From the NCBI GenBank assembly GCA_029558715.1, contig JAKQEA010000113.1:37282-101281 (forward strand): a DNA stretch of 64,000 nucleotides, written 5' to 3'. The notes under the pieces were generated by a model. The model did not search any database and was not told the DNA's origin. It saw only the letters and a program-made list of their open reading frames with translations. Positions 16,546-25,830 of the stretch are shown here, piece after piece. This DNA comes from Bacteroidota bacterium (lineage in GTDB: Bacteria > Bacteroidota > Bacteroidia > Chitinophagales > Chitinophagaceae). The position numbers and the translations under genes were made by a program. How positions within the stretch are numbered: the first letter of the stretch is position 1; every line of letters begins with the position of its first letter.

Positions 16546-17059
16546 GTCTTTCAAGTTCTCTTTTTACAAGAGCATGATTTTCCTCATCAAAACAAACAAG
16601 TAAAACTTTTTTTATAAAACTATTATTATTCAAAAAACTTATTATTGTTTCAATTGCAATAACTGCTGCTTTTTCTTTTGGGAAACCATATATCCCGGTA
16701 CTTATGTTGGGAAAAGCTATTGACCTACAACTATGCTCAACAGCAAGTGTAAGAGAATTAAAATAACAAGAAGCAAGTTTTTTATCTTCACCATGCTGAC
16801 CTCCGTTCCAAACCGGGCCAACAGTATGAATCACATACTTTGATGGAAGCTTACCAGCAGTGGTAATAACAGCTTCCCCGGTTTTACATCCCCCCTGTTT
16901 TGCGATAATTTTTCTGCAGTCTTCCAAAATGGCAGGTCCACCAGCTCTGTGAATAGCCCCATCCACACCCCCTCCACCTAAAAGTGAGCTATTTGCAGCA
17001 TTCACAATCGCATCAACAGCAGCTTTGGTAATATCTCCTTTTATGATTTCTATTTTCAA
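16529..17059 (-). CDS. Macro-domain protein (O-acetyl-ADP-ribose deacetylase type)
   Basis: 176 residues, a single YmdB-like macro domain. ADP-ribose-binding loops are evident: [19 protein letters not shown] (about 20-38) and [12 protein letters not shown] (about 118-129), with HTVGPVW between. Members remove ADP-ribose from proteins or nucleic acids, or deacetylate O-acetyl-ADP-ribose. It is the last gene of a tight minus-strand run, 6 bases after fabG and close to the AAA-DUF4435 fusion; a link to phage defence or stress is possible but inferred only from position. Confidence 0.88.
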   Translation of the reverse strand: MKIEIIKGDITKAAVDAIVNAANSSLLGGGGVDGAIHRAGGPAILEDCRKIIAKQGGCKTGEAVITTAGKLPSKYVIHTVGPVWNGGQHGEDKKLASCYFNSLTLAVEHSCRSIAFPNISTGIYGFPKEKAAVIAIETIISFLNNNSFIKKVLLVCFDEENHALVKRELERLSPVV

Positions 17060-17065
17060 ATTACA

Positions 17066-17821
17066 TCAAATGTTTAATCCCCCGCAAACACTCAACGTTT
17101 GCCCGGTGATATAAGATGACATATCAGAAGCTAAAAACAATGTTGCATTCGCAATATCTTCAGCTGTGGCAAATTTTCCCAGTGGTATCCCGGCTTTATA
17201 TTTATCAGCAGCTTCTCCTTCTTTTAAATAACTGGTCATATCTGTTTCCACAAAACCGGGAGCAATAGCATTGCATCGGATATTCCTGCTACCGAGTTCT
17301 TTTGCTACTGATTTAGTAAAGCCGATAATACCGGCTTTGCTGGCTGCATAGCTGCTCTGCCCTGCATTACCAATCTCACCAATAATAGAACTCATATTGA
17401 TGATAGAACCGGATTTGGCCTTCATCATCGGGCGGATAACCTGCTTGGTCATATAAAATACACTGTTCAGGTTCACCTGTATCACCTCACTCCATTGCTC
17501 CGGCGTCATGCGGAGCAGGAGATTATCTTTGGATATGCCTGCATTGTTTACACATATATCAACGGTGCCAAATTCTTTCAGCACATCATTTACAAAGGTT
17601 TCACATTGTGCAAAATCACCGGCATTACTTTTATATGCCCTGGCATGAATACCAAGGCCAGTCAGCCTCGCCTCCAGCGAGGCGGCTTTCTCTGCACTGC
17701 TGTCACTCACATATGTAAATGCCACATTAGCTCCCTGCTCGGCAAACTTTATAGCAATACCTTCTCCTATTCCACGGGCAGCACCAGTTACAATAGCAAT
17801 TTTTCCTTCGAGTAATTTCAT
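17066..17821 (-). CDS. fabG: 3-oxoacyl-ACP reductase (FabG-type SDR)
   Basis: 251 residues, classical short-chain dehydrogenase. The NADP(H)-binding motif is TGAARGIG (12-19), NNAG is near 91, and the catalytic set is Ser in NMSSIIG, Tyr and Lys in YAASKAG. This is the expected enzyme of fatty-acid elongation that reduces 3-oxoacyl-ACP. A FabG paralogue of other specificity cannot be excluded. It starts 4 bases after the stop of the AAA-DUF4435 gene and is followed 6 bases later by the macro-domain gene. Confidence 0.9.
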   Translation of the reverse strand: MKLLEGKIAIVTGAARGIGEGIAIKFAEQGANVAFTYVSDSSAEKAASLEARLTGLGIHARAYKSNAGDFAQCETFVNDVLKEFGTVDICVNNAGISKDNLLLRMTPEQWSEVIQVNLNSVFYMTKQVIRPMMKAKSGSIINMSSIIGEIGNAGQSSYAASKAGIIGFTKSVAKELGSRNIRCNAIAPGFVETDMTSYLKEGEAADKYKAGIPLGKFATAEDIANATLFLASDMSSYITGQTLSVCGGLNI

Positions 17822-17825
17822 ATAA

Positions 17826-19442
17826 CTAATTTAAGCAGTTTTCAATTTGTTCCCTGAACCATTTTGTTTTACTAAGTACAGATGTAGAAAGGCCTTGTCT
17901 CTCCGGCAGTTCTTTTCCATAGTCTTTGGCGGGGAATACTTTATAGAATGTTTCAAAGTCGTCGCTTCTGAGTAATTCTATAACACCTTTGTAACCATCT
18001 TTAAATTCTTTTAGTTTCTTGGCTTTCTCATTTTCTTTGTAAAAAGGATACCCGGCTCTTGCCTGAATAATTCCAGCGGCGAGGTAATCCCGTTCATTAT
18101 TTTTTATATCTGTAATTTTTTGAGCATATGCTGTTTTATCAAATGCTTTTCCGGCACTATGATAATGTTCTTCAAGATTTTCAGGGTGAAAGAGAAGGTT
18201 TTCAAAGGAATAATAAGGCAGCACAAACAAATTAGGGTAAACTTTTTTTAGTTCTTGAACCTCCTCATCAGAAAGATAATCCCGGTCAACAAGCCCGAAT
18301 TGTTTGTGATTTTTGGCTTTATGGAATACGTCCATTTTATCAATAGCAACAAAGAAAAGGGTATTGGGGATATTCAAGTCGTTGTAAAATGGTGTATCTG
18401 TATTCTCAGAGAAAATAATTTTTCTACCCTGCACAACCTGATCTATAAAGGCTTTAGATACAGCTATCTCAAAAACCTCTAAGGACTCTTTAGGTTTTGG
18501 TGTTAATATCTGTGTTTTGTCAAAGTCTAAATCATCAAAGTCAATAATACATCCATTTTTATAATCAGTAGCATACTGAATAAATCCTAAAGAATGAGAG
18601 GCTGTCCAAAACTGAGAGTCCTCAGGGATCCAGTTTTCTACAATTTCTTTAAGGAAATTATATTGAAGTTTTGTGTTTAAATGAAGGTCAATTTCATCAA
18701 AAAAATATATTGCTTCTTGAAAATATTCCTTTCGAGCGACAAGATTTATTAAGACATTAAAGACTTCTTTCTCACCGGCGCTCAAATAATGATAATGAAA
18801 TTCAGACCCCCCTTTTTGAAAAGTTATTTTAGCTAGCTTACCTTCTAATGGCGGTATTACTTCAAGTAGTTTGAGCTTTGTAGAAGGCTCATTTCCAAAA
18901 ATATTACTGAAAGCTGTGTTTATTGGGTTAATAACCTTATCAATGATTTCGGACTTATTTCTATCTACGAAATACTCTTTTAAAAGCTTTGCAAAGATAT
19001 GTTCTAGGTCGTTCTCAAATCTCTCATCTCTATCAATAAATGTAATTGGCCTGTCTGTATCACCATCAATGTTAAACGAAGTCCCTAAGCCGGTTCTTGA
19101 TAATCTTGGCACTTGACGAAAACTTGTTCTTCCATAAAAACTATTTTTAGAAAGCTTGCCAGAACGATGCCACTTCCCAGAAAAAATACCCTCTTTGCCA
19201 AACTCTTGTGTAGTGAGAGCAACTTCTAGTTGAATTCCACTCTGCTTCTCGAAATTAAGGCGAGTTGGCCTATTTGTTTTGCCATTTTGTGAGGAAAAAA
19301 ACTCAAAAGCATCAAAAACACTACTTTTTCCGCTACCATTACTACCAATAAGTAATACAAGTCTTGCATTATCTGGAATGCCCTTAATAGTTAAGTCAGT
19401 AAATCTCTTAAAGTTCTTTAGTTCTAAACTTTTGATTTTCAT
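17826..19442 (-). CDS. AAA-type ATPase fused to a DUF4435 TOPRIM-like domain (PARIS-like)
   Basis: 538 residues. The N-terminal ABC/SMC-like ATPase (1-315) has Walker A GSNGSGKS (33-40), signature YLSAGEKE (219-226), Walker B IYFFDEID (245-252) and a His switch in TASHSLGF (280-287). The C-terminal part (335-425 and on) resembles DUF4435, a TOPRIM-like nuclease fold: IIFSENTDTPFY (342-353) where relatives have a VEG motif, the DxD-like pair VDRDYL (385-390), and Glu414 in YYSFENLLF. This ATPase plus DUF4435 pairing is that of AriA and AriB of the PARIS anti-phage system, which also occurs as a merged protein. OLD-type nucleases share the layout and are the main alternative. The gene looks more A+T-rich than its neighbours. 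Confidence 0.65.
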   Translation of the reverse strand: MKIKSLELKNFKRFTDLTIKGIPDNARLVLLIGSNGSGKSSVFDAFEFFSSQNGKTNRPTRLNFEKQSGIQLEVALTTQEFGKEGIFSGKWHRSGKLSKNSFYGRTSFRQVPRLSRTGLGTSFNIDGDTDRPITFIDRDERFENDLEHIFAKLLKEYFVDRNKSEIIDKVINPINTAFSNIFGNEPSTKLKLLEVIPPLEGKLAKITFQKGGSEFHYHYLSAGEKEVFNVLINLVARKEYFQEAIYFFDEIDLHLNTKLQYNFLKEIVENWIPEDSQFWTASHSLGFIQYATDYKNGCIIDFDDLDFDKTQILTPKPKESLEVFEIAVSKAFIDQVVQGRKIIFSENTDTPFYNDLNIPNTLFFVAIDKMDVFHKAKNHKQFGLVDRDYLSDEEVQELKKVYPNLFVLPYYSFENLLFHPENLEEHYHSAGKAFDKTAYAQKITDIKNNERDYLAAGIIQARAGYPFYKENEKAKKLKEFKDGYKGVIELLRSDDFETFYKVFPAKDYGKELPERQGLSTSVLSKTKWFREQIENCLN

Positions 19443-19446
19443 ATTG

Positions 19447-19454
19447 CAAAAATC
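19447..19454 (-). promoter_or_regulatory. Possible -7 element of the AAA-DUF4435 gene
   Basis: GATTTTTG on the minus strand matches TAnnTTTG at 7 of 8 bases counting the free positions, and ends exactly 4 bases before the ATG at 19442, the same spacing as in lptB, rlmD and the restriction gene. Confidence 0.3.
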
Positions 19455-19482
19455 GTATTTTGATTGGGTTTATTTAAATCTT

Positions 19483-20679
19483 TTATTTCTCTTTCCAGAC
19501 ATAAAATATTACCCCTTTTTTATCATCGCTGATAAAAAAGGAACGGTCATCCCATTGTATTACATCACAGGGACGACCATACCGTTTATCCTCAGTCTTT
19601 CCCTGTAAGAATCCTGTAACTATTTCCCGGTAAGTACCATTGGGCAACATTTGTACTACAGCATTACCCCGCTGCCTCCATACACTGGTGCTTCCATGCA
19701 GCGCAGTGACAAATGAATTATTGAGTACCGGGTCTTTAAATCCCTTAAAAAAATCAAACCCCAAAGGTGCAGAATGAGCTTTAATACCCCATTTACTGAT
19801 AGGTGGCCGCTTTACCCATACAGGATGAACAGAATCTTTAAAATCAGGATCGGCAAGAATCCGCTTCTTATACTGGTAATAATATGGCCAGCCATAGAAT
19901 GCATTTCGTTCAATTTTCATCAATTGTTCTTCCGGCTTATCAGGGCCCCTGTTATCTCTGCCCATATTTGTAGCCCATAATTCATTGTTGATCCACTTCA
20001 GACCAACCGCATTTCGCAAGCCGCGGGCTATAATTTGCTTATCGCTGCCATCAAGCGGGTTCATTTCAGTGATGGTAGCTCTTATCTCTTCTTTTTCTAT
20101 ACAGGCGTCGCAACTGCTGCCTACACTGACATAGATTTTATTTTTACTAAAAGCAAAACTCCTGGTAAGATGCCAACCGCCATACTTGTAGCTCAGCCCA
20201 TAATCCGGAAAAGTTACAATGACTTTTGCCGTGCCCGATGGTTTATTATCTCCATTGTTGTAGGGATAATAACTTAACTGGTGTGTTTCTGCAATATAAA
20301 TAAAAGACTGTGTGTCATTGCTGTAAAAGCCGACCTGGTTGGGGTTGTGCAGATCTTTCAGATAAGTGATAACATTTGTAAACTGCTTTGTTTTATTGTC
20401 CCAGCCATCCAATATAAATATTTTACCTTTTTTATTGTCTGTCTTATCATACATATCAGTAACAAATAATCTCCCATCCGGGCTTTTAGCAAAGAAGCGG
20501 GGGCGATCCAATCCTTCTGCCGCAACACTAATTTTGTATCCTGAAGGTATCTTAAGAGTAAAAGAAATATTTCCTTCTAATTGAATCTTCTGATCAACCA
20601 GTTTCAGGAGCTGTTGTGAAAATGAAAAAATGCCGAAAAATATATTCAGCAATAAAAAAAGAATCGGTTTTTTGTACAT
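19483..20679 (-). CDS. PQQ-dependent sugar dehydrogenase-like (sorbosone dehydrogenase family) protein
   Basis: 398 residues with a signal peptide (1-22, ending FSFSQ). The rest is a six-bladed beta-propeller of the soluble glucose/sorbosone dehydrogenase family. Typical parts are GLDRPRFFAKSPDGRLFVTD near 55-75 and ARGLRNAVGLKW, NMGRDNRGPDKPEEQ in the second half. A Cys pair in SSCDACIEKEE may form a disulphide. Members oxidise sugars in the periplasm with PQQ; whether this one binds PQQ cannot be decided by eye. It begins 10 bases after the GH3-type gene stop and ends 40 bases before the AAA-DUF4435 gene. Confidence 0.78.
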   Translation of the reverse strand: MYKKPILFLLLNIFFGIFSFSQQLLKLVDQKIQLEGNISFTLKIPSGYKISVAAEGLDRPRFFAKSPDGRLFVTDMYDKTDNKKGKIFILDGWDNKTKQFTNVITYLKDLHNPNQVGFYSNDTQSFIYIAETHQLSYYPYNNGDNKPSGTAKVIVTFPDYGLSYKYGGWHLTRSFAFSKNKIYVSVGSSCDACIEKEEIRATITEMNPLDGSDKQIIARGLRNAVGLKWINNELWATNMGRDNRGPDKPEEQLMKIERNAFYGWPYYYQYKKRILADPDFKDSVHPVWVKRPPISKWGIKAHSAPLGFDFFKGFKDPVLNNSFVTALHGSTSVWRQRGNAVVQMLPNGTYREIVTGFLQGKTEDKRYGRPCDVIQWDDRSFFISDDKKGVIFYVWKEK

Positions 20680-20689
20680 AGATGAAAGC

Positions 20690-22207
20690 TTATCGGATAG
20701 AGAGAATTTCTTCCAGGTATGTTCTGTCGTTGCTCAGGCGGGGAACTTTATGCTGCCCGCCCAGTTTTCCCTTGCTGCGTAACCATTCCGCAAATATTCC
20801 TTTGCGCAGGGAATGCACAACCGGTAATCCTAATGCAATGTCTTTATGTCTTTTGGCCTCATAATCGCTATTGATACTTTTTAGCGCTGTGTCGAGCTCC
20901 TTAACAAATTGCTCAAGGCTGGCAGGTTCATTTTCAAATTCAATCAGCCACTCATGGGCCCCGTTGGAGTTTGCAGAAAAATAAACAGGCGCCGCAGTAT
21001 AATCATTCACTACAACCCCTGTTTTTTCAGATGCAATGGCAATAGCCTTATCAGTATTATCAACAATCACTTCTTCTCCAAATGCATTAATGTAATGCTT
21101 CAGCCGGCCAGATACTTTCACACGGTAAGGCTTCAGGCAGGTGAATTGAACTGTATCACCAACAAGGTATCTCCATAGTCCGCCGTTAGTACTGATAACA
21201 AGGGCATAATTTTTACCTATCTCCACATCCTGTAGCCCCATTGTTTGTGGTTTTTTCTTTCCATACTCACTGACCGGCATAAACTCCATGAAAATACCAT
21301 GGTCTGTAAATAACAACATCCCTTCTTGCCCGGGTACATCCTGTGCTGCAAAAAAACCTTCGCTGGCATTATACATCTCCAGGTAATTGATATTCTTTCC
21401 GATTAGTCTTTGGAACTGCTCTTTATAAGGGGTAAAGGAAACACCTCCATGCATGTATAGTTCTAACGAAGGCCACACTTCACTTATGTTCTTTTTTCCT
21501 GTTATTTCCAGTATTCTTTTAAACAGGACCAGTGTCCAGGTTGGTACACCGGATATCGAAGTCACATTTTCCTTTATGGTATTTTCTGCCAGTTTTTCAA
21601 TCTTACTTTCCCATTCATCCATCAATGCCACACTAAGATCAGGTGTACGAAGCCAGTGACCCCAGAAAGGTGAATTCTGCAACAATACAGCACTGAGATC
21701 GCCATATTGTGCATCGTTATTCATAGGATTAATGTTATGACTGCCGCCTAATACTAATCCTTTTCCAGTCAGTAATTCTGAATCCGGGTTGTATTGATAA
21801 TACAGAGAGAGTACATCCTTTGAGGCTTTATAATGTCCATCCTGCAGACTTTCTTCACTAATCGGAATAAATTTACTCTTATCACTGGTGGTACCACTGC
21901 TTTTTGCAAACCAGTAAATAGGAGTATTCCATAAGATATTTTGTTCCCCCTGCATGATACGTTCGATATAAGGTTTTATATCCTCATACTCATGAATGGG
22001 AATAGCTTCCTTGAATGCTTTCACATTAAAAAGCCCGGAGAAATTATACTTTCTTCCAAACTCTGTGTATTGGGCAGAAGTTACCAGGTCCTGCAGTACC
22101 TCACGTTGAGCATCCAGGGGATTATTTTTCCAGGCTTCGATTCGCCAAAGCCTCATACGGGCAAGCGATGATATGGCAGGACTTAGCAACTTCATTGTTG
22201 CTGGCAA
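20690..22207 (-). CDS. GH3 (auxin-responsive type) acyl-adenylate family protein
   Basis: 505 residues, resembling plant GH3 acyl-acid amido synthetases and their bacterial relatives of the adenylating (ANL) superfamily. The ATP-binding loop is SSGTTSDKSKFIP (about 110-122), with YNASEGFF and the later YRVKVSGRLKHYINAFGEE hinge. These enzymes adenylate a carboxylic acid and may join it to an amino acid. The substrate in Bacteroidota is unknown. Not to be confused with glycoside hydrolase family 3. It is the probable first gene of the minus-strand run down to 16529. Confidence 0.85.
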   Translation of the reverse strand: MPATMKLLSPAISSLARMRLWRIEAWKNNPLDAQREVLQDLVTSAQYTEFGRKYNFSGLFNVKAFKEAIPIHEYEDIKPYIERIMQGEQNILWNTPIYWFAKSSGTTSDKSKFIPISEESLQDGHYKASKDVLSLYYQYNPDSELLTGKGLVLGGSHNINPMNNDAQYGDLSAVLLQNSPFWGHWLRTPDLSVALMDEWESKIEKLAENTIKENVTSISGVPTWTLVLFKRILEITGKKNISEVWPSLELYMHGGVSFTPYKEQFQRLIGKNINYLEMYNASEGFFAAQDVPGQEGMLLFTDHGIFMEFMPVSEYGKKKPQTMGLQDVEIGKNYALVISTNGGLWRYLVGDTVQFTCLKPYRVKVSGRLKHYINAFGEEVIVDNTDKAIAIASEKTGVVVNDYTAAPVYFSANSNGAHEWLIEFENEPASLEQFVKELDTALKSINSDYEAKRHKDIALGLPVVHSLRKGIFAEWLRSKGKLGGQHKVPRLSNDRTYLEEILSIR

Positions 22208-22264
22208 AATAGATAATTTGAGGCAATGCCCCTAAAAAATGAATCCGTCCTTTCAAAGTAATTT

Positions 22265-23257
22265 TTAAAGGAGTTCATAAGCAGTCCTGATCTTACTGCG
22301 CAACTCTTCTTTTAACTGGTTGCCGGCGAAACAATGTGTCACTGCTTCCATACTACACTTTAAATAATGTTCCTTATTCCAGTTAAATGTTTCCTCCAGT
22401 ATTGAATATTCACGGGACAAAGTGGTGGGAGTTACTGTTCTTGCATCAGTATTGATACTCATAGATACACCATGCCGGTAAATTTTGTCTGCCGCATGCT
22501 GTCCGATGGTCTCATAAATATTTGTCTGTATATTGCTGGTAGGGCAAACTTCCAGGTGAATATTTTTATTTTTCAGAAAATCAAGCAATTTTTCATCTTC
22601 TGCACTCCTTACACCATGGCCGATCCTGGAAGGATGAAAATGCTGTAACGTTTCCCATACACTTTCAGGCCCTTTGGCTTCACCGGCATGCGCTGTGCAG
22701 GGAATACTATTTTCAATGGCAAATTGAAATGCCTGCACATGACTGTCAATAGGGAAGCCGGCTTCATCTCCGGCAATATCAAATGCCACTACATGAGTTC
22801 CTTTAAATTGTTTTACCAGCTCAACAGTTTCCATGCTCTGCTCTTCATAATAATGCCGTAGCGTACATAAAATAATACCTGCCTGTACTCCTGTTCGTTG
22901 AATTCCTTCAGCAACTGCCTCATTAACTGCCTGTACTACTTCTGTTGGCGTTAATCCTTTTGCAATATGCAACAGCGGCGCAAACCGTATCTCTGCATAA
23001 ATCACATTATCAGCTTTCAGCTGATCAAAAAGATCTAATGTAACCAGCCGCAATTGTTCTTTTGTTTGCATCAGCTCAAAGCCCTTCACTGCACGGGTAA
23101 TATAATCAGCAAGGTCTGTACACCTGGGCGGAGCAATAAAAGACTGCTGGTATTCTTCAAAAGTAATGGCAGGATCAAGCTGCTGCACCACTTTGTAGCT
23201 AAGGCTGCAGTCGAGGTGAAGGTGTAATTCTATTTTTGGCAGTTTTTGATAATCCAT
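22265..23257 (-). CDS. add: Adenosine deaminase
   Basis: 330 residues, amidohydrolase TIM barrel. Zinc ligands are H12 and H14 in ELHLHLDCS, the His of TAHAGEA and the Asp in SINTDART; the catalytic Glu is in HAGE and the conserved His in GHGVRSAED. The usual NTDDP signature reads NTDARTV, as in some bacterial homologues. It converts adenosine and deoxyadenosine to inosine forms in purine salvage; an adenine or aminodeoxyfutalosine deaminase is a less likely alternative. Confidence 0.85.
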   Translation of the reverse strand: MDYQKLPKIELHLHLDCSLSYKVVQQLDPAITFEEYQQSFIAPPRCTDLADYITRAVKGFELMQTKEQLRLVTLDLFDQLKADNVIYAEIRFAPLLHIAKGLTPTEVVQAVNEAVAEGIQRTGVQAGIILCTLRHYYEEQSMETVELVKQFKGTHVVAFDIAGDEAGFPIDSHVQAFQFAIENSIPCTAHAGEAKGPESVWETLQHFHPSRIGHGVRSAEDEKLLDFLKNKNIHLEVCPTSNIQTNIYETIGQHAADKIYRHGVSMSINTDARTVTPTTLSREYSILEETFNWNKEHYLKCSMEAVTHCFAGNQLKEELRSKIRTAYELL

Positions 23258-23294
23258 AACACAGTGAAAAGAACAACAAAATAAATGGAAATAA

Positions 23295-23984
23295 TCAGGA
23301 AAGTAAATCGGGCAGGATATCTTTTATTGTTTCTGCCCGGCGAAAATTAATGTGTTCAATTGTTTGTTCTGTTTTTTCATGCGCCCAGGTGATATGGTAA
23401 GGAATGTGCACCGCATGGCCACCTATAGCCAGCACCGGCATGACATCTGATTTGAGAGAATTACCGATCATTAAAAACTCTCCTGGATCTATATCAAGAT
23501 GACGGATCAATTTATCATAATCCGCTTCCTGCTTATCACTCATGATCTCAATATGATGGAAATAATGCTCCAGTCCTGATTTTTTGAGTTTTCTCTCCTG
23601 GTCAAGCAGGTCGCCTTTTGTAGCTACTACTAACCGGTATTTCTTTTTCAGCAGGTGCAACGCCTCTTCCATTCCATCCAGAAGCTCAATAGGTTTTCCC
23701 AACAGGTCTTTTCCGTACTGAATTGCCTTTTCGATAATACTTTGCGGAACTGTATTATTGGAAACTCTCATAGCAGTTTCGATCATAGAAAGCATAAATC
23801 CTTTTACACCATAACCATATAAAGCAAGATTCTGCATTTCAGTTTTAAACAATTCCTGGGAGATGCTGTGATGTGGCAGATAATCTTCCAGCAAGGAACA
23901 AAATTTCTCTTCCGTCTCCCGGAAATAGGGTTCATTCACCCACAAGGTGTCATCAGCATCAAAAGCTATTACTTTGAGTGGCAT
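23295..23984 (-). CDS. HAD-superfamily hydrolase
   Basis: 229 residues. HAD motif I is FDADDTLW (8-15) with nucleophile D9 or equivalent, motif II is VVATKGD, motif III Lys is in the KQEADYDK region, and motif IV is LMIGNSLKSDV. The insert between motifs I and II is a helical cap of the C1 type. It is probably a small-molecule phosphatase of unknown substrate. It sits 37 bases before add and 22 bases after lptB on the same strand. Confidence 0.85.
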   Translation of the reverse strand: MPLKVIAFDADDTLWVNEPYFRETEEKFCSLLEDYLPHHSISQELFKTEMQNLALYGYGVKGFMLSMIETAMRVSNNTVPQSIIEKAIQYGKDLLGKPIELLDGMEEALHLLKKKYRLVVATKGDLLDQERKLKKSGLEHYFHHIEIMSDKQEADYDKLIRHLDIDPGEFLMIGNSLKSDVMPVLAIGGHAVHIPYHITWAHEKTEQTIEHINFRRAETIKDILPDLLS

Positions 23985-24006
23985 AAAAGAGCCGGTATAA
24001 AGAAAT

Positions 24007-24792
24007 TTATTCCTCTTTTTGTTTTTCCAATGAATTTATTGCTTCTTCATGAAGCCAATCCTTTCTCTTCAGTTCAAAATTTCTTCCAAGATATAGTTTT
24101 CTCACCTGGTCATCAGCTGCCAGTTCTTCAGCCGTACCATGTTTAAAAATTTTCCCTTCGATCAGCAGGTAGGCTCTGTCGCAGATAGAAAGTGTTTCGG
24201 TAACGTTATGGTCGGTGATCAGGATACCTATGTTCTTATATTTCAACTTAGCTACTATAGCTTGTATATCTTCTACTGCTATCGGGTCGATGCCGGCAAA
24301 AGGTTCATCCAGTAAAATAAATTTGGGGTCTACGGAAAGTGCCCGGGCTATTTCTGTACGTCTTCTTTCCCCCCCGCTCAATACATCTCCATTGCTTTTA
24401 CGAACATGCTGCAGGCGGAATTCATTCAGCAATGATTCCAGTTTATCCTTTTGCTGCTGCCGGCTGAGCTTAGTCATTTCCAGTATAGCTGCTATATTAT
24501 CTTCTACACTGAGTTTACGAAAAACTGATGCTTCCTGCGGCAGGTAGCCAATACCCATTTGTGCCCTTTTATACATCGGGAGCGACGTAATATCCTGTTC
24601 ATTCAAAAAAACTCTGCCTTCATCTGGTTTTACCAACCCTACTACCTGGTAAAATGAGGTCGTTTTACCTGCTCCATTCGGGCCCAGAAGCCCTACGATC
24701 TCCCCTTGCTTTACATTAAATGAAACATGGTTAACAACCGTTCGGCTGCCATACTTCTTTACCAGGTTTTGTGTGCGGATGGTAATGGACAT
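24007..24792 (-). CDS. lptB: LPS export ABC transporter ATP-binding protein LptB
   Basis: 261 residues. Walker [10 protein letters not shown] (about 37-45), Q-loop in [13 protein letters not shown], signature LSGGERRR, Walker [14 protein letters not shown] and the switch His in ITDHNVTET. The residues after Walker B and the GIGYLPQ segment are typical of LptB rather than other ABC proteins. It powers extraction of lipopolysaccharide from the inner membrane with LptFG and LptC, none of which are here. The C-terminal tail is somewhat longer than in E. coli. The promoter at 24797-24804 puts the transcript start at the ATG. Confidence 0.93.
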   Translation of the reverse strand: MSITIRTQNLVKKYGSRTVVNHVSFNVKQGEIVGLLGPNGAGKTTSFYQVVGLVKPDEGRVFLNEQDITSLPMYKRAQMGIGYLPQEASVFRKLSVEDNIAAILEMTKLSRQQQKDKLESLLNEFRLQHVRKSNGDVLSGGERRRTEIARALSVDPKFILLDEPFAGIDPIAVEDIQAIVAKLKYKNIGILITDHNVTETLSICDRAYLLIEGKIFKHGTAEELAADDQVRKLYLGRNFELKRKDWLHEEAINSLEKQKEE

Positions 24793-24796
24793 ACAG

Positions 24797-24804
24797 CAAA
24801 AATA
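24797..24804 (-). promoter_or_regulatory. -7 promoter element of lptB
   Basis: TATTTTTG on the minus strand, exact TAnnTTTG match, 4 bases before the lptB ATG. It is back to back with the metF element at 24865-24872. Confidence 0.5.
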
Positions 24805-24864
24805 AGGCTTGAGGCCTGATTCAATTGTATTTTAAGATTTCATTACTATATGGTACAGCTATAT

Positions 24865-24872
24865 TAGTTTTG
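24865..24872 (+). promoter_or_regulatory. -7 promoter element of metF
   Basis: TAGTTTTG, exact TAnnTTTG match, ends 7 bases before the metF ATG. Confidence 0.5.
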
Positions 24873-24879
24873 CAACCTT

Positions 24880-25830
24880 ATGAAAGTAACCGACCATATC
24901 GCCCAGGCTAAAAGTACCCTCATTTCATTTGAAGTCTTACCTCCTTTGAAAGGAAAGGGTATTGAAGCCCTATACAAGCATCTTGATCCGCTGATGGAAT
25001 TCAAGCCCTCTTTTATTAATGTCACTTATCACCGGAGTGAGCATGTTTTCAAAAAAAGGGTGGATGGAAGTTTTGAAAAAGTAGTAGTAAGGAAAAGGCC
25101 CGGTACTGAAAGTATTTGTGCCGCTATCATGAACAAATACAATGTAGATACCGTTCCCCATCTTATCTGTGGTGGTTTTAGTATCAATGAAACAGAAGAT
25201 GCACTGATCAATCTCCGCTACCTGGGGATTGATAATGTACTGGTACTACGGGGTGATGCTGCCAAAAACGAAACCGCTTTTGAACCAGAACCCGGTGGCC
25301 ATAAATATGCCAGCGATCTGCTAAAGCAGGTGGTAAACCTGAATGCGGGTATTTACCTTGAGGATGAATTAAAAGGAACACATAAAACAGAGTTTTGTAT
25401 AGGCGTAGCCGGCTATCCGGAAAAACATTTTGAATCGCCAAACATGGAAACCGATCTGCAGTACCTGAAACAAAAAATCGAATTGGGGGCCGACTATATC
25501 ATTACCCAGATGTTCTTCGATAATGCCAAATTCCATGCATTTGTAAAAGCCTGCCGTGATATTGGCATTACCGTTCCCATCATTCCCGGATTAAAACCTA
25601 TCTATTCCAAAAAACAACTCACTGTTTTACCCAAGACCTTTCATATTGATCTGCCTACTGATCTTTCCAACGAAATACTTCGCTGCAAAACAGATGAAGA
25701 GGTAGAAAAAGTGGGTACAAAATGGCTGCTGATGCAATCAAAAGAATTAAAAAAAGCAGGTGTTCCTGTTTTACATTATTATACGCTTGGCAGACCGCTG
25801 GTTGTGGCCAATGTGGTGAAGGAATTATAA
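24880..25830 (+). CDS. metF: Methylenetetrahydrofolate reductase
   Basis: 316 residues, single-domain bacterial type. It reduces 5,10-methylenetetrahydrofolate to 5-methyltetrahydrofolate with FAD for methionine synthesis. Seen: SFEVLPPLKG near the N terminus with the catalytic Glu, NVTYH, the LGIDNVLVLRGDAAK flavin segment, and GADYIITQMFFDNAKF. No further ATG lies near the start, so translation must begin within 7 bases of the -7 element. It converges on the parvulin gene across a shared terminator. Confidence 0.95.
   Translation: MKVTDHIAQAKSTLISFEVLPPLKGKGIEALYKHLDPLMEFKPSFINVTYHRSEHVFKKRVDGSFEKVVVRKRPGTESICAAIMNKYNVDTVPHLICGGFSINETEDALINLRYLGIDNVLVLRGDAAKNETAFEPEPGGHKYASDLLKQVVNLNAGIYLEDELKGTHKTEFCIGVAGYPEKHFESPNMETDLQYLKQKIELGADYIITQMFFDNAKFHAFVKACRDIGITVPIIPGLKPIYSKKQLTVLPKTFHIDLPTDLSNEILRCKTDEEVEKVGTKWLLMQSKELKKAGVPVLHYYTLGRPLVVANVVKEL

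Noticed and set aside
17661..17700. Inverted repeat GCCTCGC...GCGAGGC inside fabG
   Set aside because: It lies in conserved coding sequence and is explained by the codons there; no evidence for a regulatory role.
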